Assembly: GCA_037893245.1 (NCBI GenBank)
Contig: JBAIAA010000408.1
Coordinates: forward strand, 124,001-188,000
Reading direction: 5' to 3'
DNA length: 64,000 nucleotides
Source: Crossaster papposus
Taxonomy: Eukaryota; Echinodermata; Asteroidea; Velatida; Solasteridae
Below the pieces are notes generated by a model. That model was not told the origin of the DNA and ran no database searches. It worked only from the letters and a program-made list of their open reading frames with translations. Both the position numbers and the translations under genes were made by a program. This document shows, one piece after another, positions 9,701-19,208 of the stretch (its first letter is position 1; every line of letters begins with the position of its first letter).

Positions 9701-12700
9701 GAAGATAATTTTACTGACATTATTTTTAAACATTAGAAACTCGGTTTGTTTTTACCTGAAATATAGATTAAATTGTTTTAAAGTAGCAATATCATCATTT
9801 CGTCAGTTCAAAATTATCATATCGGAGTTTTTTCAAAAGCCTTTGAAAAATACAACTTGTCACATGACACCTGTTGATGTTATTATTCGGCAATCATCCT
9901 CAGTGATCAGTCGTTGCTCGTCTAAAATTCAGATCAGATTTATATAGTCCAAAGTGAACAAAGTAATTGGCAAGGCGGGACTCGAACCTGCGACCTCCCG
10001 ATTGTGTAAAGCATAAACAAATGTTAAACTTAATTTAGTAAACAGTTAAAGCAATGAAATACGATCTTCAAAAATATGTTCATTAAAGTTTGTTTATTTT
10101 GGAGTGTCACATTAAACGAGAAAGCATTGAGTCAATATGCCAATAAAAATTGTCGGCCTCTACCAACGGAAAATAATATTTCTCAGGTTTACCGATCAAT
10201 TTACCTGGTCGGCAAGGGTGACCTTAACCAGTCGGCTGGGGTCGTAGACCGTCCAGGCCGTGTTAATGATAATATCCACAGCTACTACAACACCGATAAT
10301 TGCGAAGAGATGATAGTCAACGATCTACGGTGAAAACATTGCCATGTTACAATTAGTCATTGCAAAAGGTGCATTAATACTGATGCTTAATTAGTCTGGC
10401 TCCCTCAAACCTGATTTTTTTTGTATGGCCAGGCGTTTGAATTGTAGGTCAGGTATATAGCGACTGGCGACACAAATAGATCATGACGCACTGTGCAGGT
10501 AGCGTAGTTGTATAAGGGGGTTCAATAAGCAAGTAAAATAAGTTTTGCTCTTTCGCTGTAAAGCACAGCGTGAATACACGTTATAATAATTCGATTTAAT
10601 ATAATTATGTGGCTTGACCCAACGAAACTAGTCGTAAGTTGCCATAACTACCTTTGAGTAATACACAGTTTAACCAGTTCGCGCCAGATAACGTATATAA
10701 ACGCAAAGGTTTATCCAGATTCAAACGGATGACGCATAAACACGCCACGAGCAAGGCCGGAAATATCTGTCAGCAGCGAGCAAGGCCGGAAATGCGTGGG
10801 TGTGCTTCCCGGTACCATCGGCCTGAACCCGCCGCGGATCGAATTTCGTTAACAATAATGCCGCCGCAAACTGGTTAACATTGTCCTACACAACAGAAAT
10901 CAATGGAAACAAAATAACAACTGTACATTATAAGCTGTCAACCCGGGTGAGGCACCAAAATGAAGAGCAAATGATGTGATTTCTACTGCATGTGGAAAAC
11001 TAATCTTTGTCTTTGAGACTCATTTCGGTGACATTAATTTCATTAATGTTATGCATGGCCATACTTTTGTTCTCTTGGTCTTGTTGCTGAAGATGACGTG
11101 GACTCGCCAGGTTTTGGCAAAAAGCCCGCCAAACGCCAGAGAGAAAGCGATGGGTAGAATCCAGACCTGGGCCTGTGAACAACAGACGGACAAGAAAAAT
11201 AGCACAGAATTCCTCAGGAACACTTTCTATCAGATAAACATGGGAAACTCTAAAACCACATTTTTTGTTCACACCAGCAACAATTGAAAGTTACACAAAT
11301 TATTGGCATTGAGTATTTTGGTAACATTTGTGTTGGGGCCTTATACAAATTCCACCGTGCATTCATTTATGAAGATCATTCCATATGACAATTACAATTT
11401 AATCCAATTATCACAATGTTTTCAAGTTGATCATAAGTCGTACCAAGCAGGCGCCATTGACAATCGCCTCAGGAACAAGATGCTGGTTCAAGCCACCCAC
11501 AATTACGTCCATGTAACACATTAAGCAGCCCACGGCTATCACGTTGTTCACGTTAGGACACGAGAGCTTCACCAACCTATAAAGATACAAGTTATTAATG
11601 GGTAAAAGTTAGAAAACATGCAGCTAAAGGACTCCTCTATACTAGGATATCATATATTACACGACTTAAGCTGGTCTAACACGTGTATAAAACCTGCTTT
11701 GTTTTTTAAACCAATTAGTCACTTTTGAATCTCAGTCACGAGCAACGAGTCACTAGTGACACAACGGAAGTTGTCAAGGTTAATCTGAGTTACTTAGGTG
11801 TGTGGAGGATTTGGGGGTGGACCCATGTGGACTCGCAATAGACTCGTGGTGGCCTCGTGGTGGCATCGTTATGGACTCGTTATGAACTCGTAATAGACTC
11901 GTTATGGACTCGTGATAGACTAGTGATAGACTTGTGGGGACTCGTGATAGACTCGTGGGGACTCGTGATAGACTCGTGATTGACTTGTGGGGACTCGTGA
12001 TAGACTCGTGGAGACTCGTGATAGACTCGTGGGGACTCGTGATAGACTTGTGGGGACTCATGATAGACTCGTGGGGACTCGTAGGGACTCGTGATAGACT
12101 CGTGGGGACTCGTGATTGACTCGTGATAGACTCGTGATAGACTCGTGATAGACTCGTGATAGACTCGTGATAGACTCGTGATAGACTTGTGATAGACTCG
12201 TGATAGACTCGTGATAGACTCGTGATAGACTCGTGATAGACTCGTGATAGACTCGTGATAGACTCGTGATAGACTCGTGATAGACTCGTGGGGACTCGTG
12301 ATTGACTCGTGATTGACTCGTAGAAATTCGGATGGACTTGTGACTCTTGGGAATTCGTGGTGAACCCATGTGGACTTGTGATGGACTCGTGATATACTCG
12401 TGCTGACTTGTGAGTTACTTAGGATAGACTCCCGACTGGGTCGCGATTGTCTCGCAACTGACTTGCGATTAACTCGCGATTAACTCGCGATTAACTCGCG
12501 ATTAACTTGCGATTAATTATCTTCCGATAAACATTAACCGATCTGAATAGGGCGAGTATACCTTCTGTGCCTGTAGAGGATGTTAACGATCAGGAAGACA
12601 GTCGTCATGGCCATCCCAAGCACGGCTAGCCCCGCGAACACGGCGAAGGCCGATGTGTTAATGCCTAAGTAGACCACCTCCCTAACCGGACCATCCCGGG

Positions 12701-15700
12701 GAGTACTGGTTCCTAAAAGAAAATGATTTGAAGATGATTTATATCATTATTATCTCCTTGACGCCGGGCAGCGGCTATAGCCGCGGCCCGCTAATCCGTC
12801 CGGAATACTGTTGTCCGTTGTGTTACGCCGTATAACACGACCTGTGTCATAGCTGCACGCTCGGGTGCATTGCAGTGAGAAATTATGACCAAGGTCAAGG
12901 GGTTAGACGTATAGGGTGGTAACTACTTCAAAACGTGCAGATGGTAATCACTGTTTTTGAACGTGTAGTTTGAACGTGTAGTTTAACCACATTATTGGTG
13001 ACGTCTGCACTGCTATGTCAAATCGCTATTAAATGCATCGAAGGCGTTCCATACTTAATAACAGTATACCAACCAGTTTACCTGTGAATGAGAGCTTTTC
13101 GGGCAGCAACCACCGCAGACCTTCGGAAGGAAAATAAATACCAACATCCCTCTCATCTCCATCTATAAAATAAAATAAAATAAAATAAGACTTGGTATAT
13201 GAATTTCACACCAGGGCACAATTCAGTTCACGGTTCTGCTTACCTTAAGCAAAATATCGCAGGCTAACGGTTAACATATTTTAAGAGTTATCATCATGGA
13301 CTTCAATGTGTTAATGGTGTGTGTTTTAGGATGGTAAGCTGAGAACTTCTGCGCTGGATTAGTTAGTGTAAGTGCAAAACTTTGCCATTACCATTAACAG
13401 GATGGGTTAATACAGTTCTCACCTATAAGTTGTTCGATTTTGAAGGGCGCCAATCGATTTCCTGATTTGTCAAAAGACACGGATCCCTGGGGGAAAAAAT
13501 AAAGAGAGCCATCATCCAAAGTAACACGGGCTTATATCTACTATCTAAAAAGGCTATAGCCCTGTTCGCACTGGACTTAATTTAGGCAAACTAACCGAGC
13601 CAATGGGTAACTTACCCATTTCAAGTCCAGTGCGAACAGCCTGGGTAACTTTCCTCACAGGTAACTTACCCACGCCGCGTGGGTAGTTTAACCAAGCCAA
13701 AGGTGCCCAGGAAGATTGACCAGGTCAGTTTAACCGAGCCAGAAAATTCAGTGCGGACGCGACGTCTCGGTTAAATCTTCCATCACCCGGTCGAATGACC
13801 ACAGGTCACATCAGCCAGTGACCTTTCACGGTTAGTTTACCCATGGTCTCGGCAATTCTACCCGCGTCAATTAACTTCCAAGTGCGGACGGTGAGAAGAT
13901 TAACCCATCGGAATGTTACCCGGCGTCATGTTAAAGTTACCCAAAATGTTTATCCAGTGCGAACACGGCTTAATCCAGTTTTACTGAGCTGAAATAATTG
14001 TTCTGTATACAGATTTATTGCGTGTCTTTTCAGCATTTTGGCGGTTTAAACAAAAACGCAACGAAATTAACAAAATTCAAACGATAGTGCGTACCAGGGG
14101 CCGATTTCACAGAGCTGCTTAAACATACAAATTGCTTAAGCACAAAACATTCTTGCTTAGTAAAACCAGCTTACCAGCCACAACTCAATGTGATGTATAT
14201 TGTTAGTGATTGGTACTTAGCTGTTGTTAGCTTAGCATAACGTGGAATTGTTGCTCCTTATATGATTTACGAAGCAAGGGTTGTTGTGCTTAAGCAAAAT
14301 GTTGTGCTTAAAGGGATCGTATACGTTTGGTAATTACTCCAAAAATTAATGGCAATAAAAACCTATTGGTAAGAAGTACAGCAGCTTTGGATAGTATAAT
14401 GCATTTTTAGAAACTGTTCACTTCGAAGTACTGCGGTTATGGAAAAAGATATCACTTTTTATCCCAAAAAATTTGAATCTGAGAAGCGTTACTGCAGTGA
14501 CGTTTCTCAGACTGTGTATTCCAATGCAGATTATTCTTCCTGCGTGAACATAACCGCTCCAGATTTTCGGCAATATCTCAAAATCGCTACCACCTTTTGA
14601 AATGAAATTTTTACAGGTTAGTTTTATGGTATATATCTATAACTAGATAGGATTGAAACAAACAGTGGGTTCCAATTACCAAACGTGTACGATCCCTTTA
14701 AGCAGCTCTATGAAATTGGCCCCATGCCATTGAATGTACATTCCTCTATTTTACAAAAACTTACCGTGATTCCCTCGAAGGAGAGACTATCCAGTGCATC
14801 CACGAACCTCTCCTTGAGATTCCGGGTGTTGTCGTAGTCGAAGTCTTCGATCCTGACGGAGGAATTCTCCGAGGCCAGTCCCTCAGCCGCGGCGTGCAGG
14901 ACCAGCGCCACGGCCCAGACGGCGTCGTAGCCGAACGGGGCGAAATCCTTGCCTGCGTAGGGTTCTCCGCGCGTGAAGGACGCGTAGGCGTGCTCGTACT
15001 GGCTGGCCGCCGTCTGTATAATGGTACAGCGCGGTGACGGAATCCATTGATTTGGGAAGGAACACAAAACGGAGACGGTAAGGATGTTGCAACGAGCATG
15101 GTTTGGCATCAAAGATTTCCAAAATCACATTCAAATGCTCAAAACGTACATCCTCTTCCAAGTGGTTAAAGTCCAAATTCACATCGATAGGATGTGAATT
15201 TGCATTTTAACGACCTATTCGAGGATGTAAATTTGGAAGAGGATGTGAATTTGGAATACTGGGATGTGATTTTAGAAATATCTTCTTGAGAACACATCCC
15301 GCTAAAGGCTTCGTTCACGTCATGCACATTCCTATTGTAATGCAATACAATTTGGTAATGACGACATGATTCGTCATTCATTTGGCGAGCCGATTTGCGA
15401 CGATATTTTAGAGTTATCTCTAAATCAATTGAAGATATTTCTAAATAACTCTAAAATAACTTTCCCAAAACAGTTAGGGTCACCCAAAACGTACAGGGGG
15501 TGTCGAAAAAGTTCAAGATTCATAACTTATTTCACAATGGTAAATAATAACTTTAAATCCGACTTAATCATTAAAATTTGTCACCAATCGACGCATAAAT
15601 TATCAAAGTCCTACCCATTGTTCCATTTTATCCTGAAACTCCAATTAAGGAGTGGCACTTCCGAGCTCTCGTTAAAATCTCGTGAATTCTCGAACGCACA

Positions 15701-18700
15701 AGACTGCCAACTCGCTGCAAATAAAACTTTGCTGTGTACGTCATTACGTGATCTGCGCTCTGATTGGTCGGTTTCCTCTGTAGCGTTAGCATCAGTGGAT
15801 TTGACCAGTGTCCTAATATTAGGTGTTTGCTTCAAAATACGATACCAACTTGAAGTTTTCATATCAATTATACGTTGGGGCATTTCAAACTTAAAGCTAA
15901 CAACAAAAGTCACAGTCGGAGCGAAGCCAATGTTTCGAAACCTGCTAACGTCTTACCAGCCCGGATCGTGTTGGCTTATCGTCGGTCCGTAGGTTCATAA
16001 ACACCGTTCCCACGTAGTTCTGGGCAACTGCGTACATCTGGGCGTCCGTGCAGCCCAGCCACGTGACATTTTTTAACCAATCACGGCTGTTCCAACTCTC
16101 GATCATCCAGACGTACCGTGAGCCGTACATTCCCAGGTGGTAAGCCTGTTGAATCAAAATTAAAACAAGATTTTAAGAACCAAGAAAAAGTGTTTCTTCA
16201 AAAGATAGCGTAGGTAGGTTTTGCCATCAGCTCAGACAAATAACAATTGTCCACAAAAAGGACGTTTCAACCTAAACAGCAATTTCATCTGTTTCACCTT
16301 AGTTCAGGGAAGTTGGGTTCTTTCATCACCTTCCACCGCTGCGACCCGGGTTCGAATCCCGCCTGGGCCAACATGTGGATTGGGTTTTCAGTTCCTTACC
16401 TCATTGTGTACGTTTTTTCCCAGGATGTTCTCCTGGGTTTTTTCTCCAAACTCTAAAATATCTTCTCATTGTCTTCTTTCTGGAAGTTTCTTCAGGCTTA
16501 CGAGCTACAGTGCCAAGGGCGCTTTTAAGAAATTCTCGGTTCCATTAACAGAAACAAATTAATAGTAATAATCATAAATGTTGTGAAAATAAACTGAACA
16601 AATTTGCTATAAATACTGCTTCCAATTACACATGAACCTACACCGATGTTGGTCTTATTGTTATTGTACTACTTAAATTGGGTCAAAATAATAGATGGAG
16701 GCTATAGACAGCGGGCTAGCTGACAGATCTATCCGACATCCCCCCCGCACCCCCCCCCCCCCCCCTCTTAATTACCTCGCAAAATACTCTTCTGAGTCCA
16801 TCCTCGTACGCACTGGCCACGATGATTCGCGCGTCTTTATTCTGCAAATTGGGGAAAGCCAATCAATGTGACATTTCGCAAAACCAATCACAAGTCGAGT
16901 TTTTCTTATTTTCCAAAAGACAACAACCTGGGATATATAGATAGCCGCCATTTTCCCAAATTGGAACGTGATGTACAAGGTCGAGATTTTGGAGACAGAT
17001 TGGAGATTAAGAGGGACAGATGCCCGGATGATAGCATAACGAGGACGTCAAAAATAGTCCATTAAGAATATACCTCTTCTTCTGTACATAGGAAGACACG
17101 AAATACATAGGCTCGTTTTGTTGAATCTGGTCTCATAAATTTCTATAGTCGGCGTCTTGTTTAAAACTATATTACTGTCAACATATATTAGACAATAATA
17201 AATTTGTCATATGAGGCATCATTTTGACTGAAATTAGTCAAAATGATGCCCCATATGACTAATTTAAGTTATTTTAACTGATAATTTGTGTTGACATAGC
17301 CACAATGTTAGTGAATGAATATCTTTAAATAACAAAGGCAGGCAAGTGTATTATTTAAGATGTCGTTTTGTCGGTTAATAATTACCACGTACAACCAAGC
17401 TGTATAGAGTACATGTTCACGTAAACATTTGTTGTCATTTTAGTGCAGGATGTGCACTACTTATGAGTTTCGACTGGTGCGGCGGGAACCAGACTGTTCG
17501 AAATTATATGGAATTGGCAAAACCAGAAAACGCCATTTTCGTTACATGCGAGGTTTTAACCAATTTTACGCGCGTAATATTTAAAGAAAAATGAACTTTA
17601 ACCACTAATCGCCGGTAGGCGCACCTACCTTAATGTTTTGGAGTTGCACCGTGGGCTTATCTCCAGCCGGAAATGACTCCTTCGCCACGAGAGTCAGATT
17701 GTTCATGGATAGCTCTTCCGAGAAGCCGTTAATCGCCTAGAAAAGAGACAAACGAGAGGCCACATCAACAAAAGGCTCCCACAAACATTCATTTGTGGAC
17801 AGTGACGCATCTTTGTCATGTTCTGTTGAAGGAAAATAAAATGTGGTTATTTTTAGCTGCATTCTAAAAACTGTGTTTGGCGAGAAAACACTTTTCTTGC
17901 TATCAGTTTATAAACATATAGAAGCTAAACGCACGTATTCGATTCCTAAACATCAATGTTCAATGGCTAAACACTATCTATCCTCATGCTAAACATGTTT
18001 AGCATGTAAACATATTTACAAACTGATAGCAAGAAAGTGTTTAGAAAAGTGTTTACTCTTACTCGCTAAACACAGTTTTTGCAGTGTGGTTTTAGGGGTG
18101 GGAGATGATAGGCGCGTGGGCGCGTAATAAGACAATGAGAGTGGACCCATTGGTTGTTTTGCGCATGCGGTGGGAGGTTTTAACCAATGAAAAGGTCACA
18201 AAACAGACTTTACAGAAGTCCAATTAAATGTGACACCGAAAAGGCGTTTACAACTGGTTGAGCCATGTTTGATAGGCCGTTTAAACACAATACGTATTGA
18301 GCTCTCGACCAATAAGAATGGCTAAATTGTATCGGGTATTTATGAATATTTAATAAAGTGCTGTAAAAAATGGGTGAGGATTCTCATACGCTCGTGAAAT
18401 ACTCGGAACTGTCGTGAATGACAGCCACCCGGTTCCATCCGTACTCCTGCATGATGGCGATCCGGGGCGTGTTCAAGCCGGACTGGGCCGGATTCGTCCG
18501 GTAGAAGTAAGGAAAGCGCCCCTTGAAGGATAGGACGTCTGACGCGGAGCTGAAAGACATCTGGAAAACAATTCAAAACGAAATAAAGTTTTGAAAGAGC
18601 TTTAACTCCGCGTGGGCGACCTACAATTAGAAACGGAACCAGATTATGAATAATAACAAGAGTTTACCAACCTCGAACAATCATTAGTTCCAATATTAAT

Positions 18701-19171
18701 ATTAATATTATTAATAATTTAATAATAACAATAATATCTAAATAGGCACTTTACCTCCAAATAAGCACTTGGGGAGACAATCCCATAGAGATGTACACAA
18801 ACTAAGATCTTCGAGATTTATGCTATTTAGACCAATTTTTTTAAGGTAGCTAGACACTTAGGGAGACACTGAAATGTCTCCCTAAGTGCCACTGTCTCCT
18901 TATTATCTACAAACTTACACTAATTTGTCTCCCCAAGTGCCTATTTGGAAGAAAATGGGTTCTTTTGGAGGCATCTACAAAGACGCGTGCACAATTTTTT
19001 TTAAATTTACTGTAACCAACCCGTTTTTCCCTAGTGCTTTTTTCCCCACGAAATTTGATATTTTTACAGTTTGGACCGCTACGCTATCGATATAGACTGT
19101 TTCGACAGTAACAATGTTTCTCCTTCAAGAAGTTAGAACACTAAGGAGACATCGAAATGTCTCTCAATGTT

Positions 19172-19208
<37 letters not shown>

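Noticed and set aside
12120-12300. Regular repeat array resembling a CRISPR at first sight
   Set aside because: No unique spacers; the units are contiguous 11-mers in an animal intron.
11780-12369. Long frames reading SRVYHESIT repeats or VIDSWGLVIDS repeats
   Set aside because: Products of an 11-bp minisatellite; every frame is open by periodicity.
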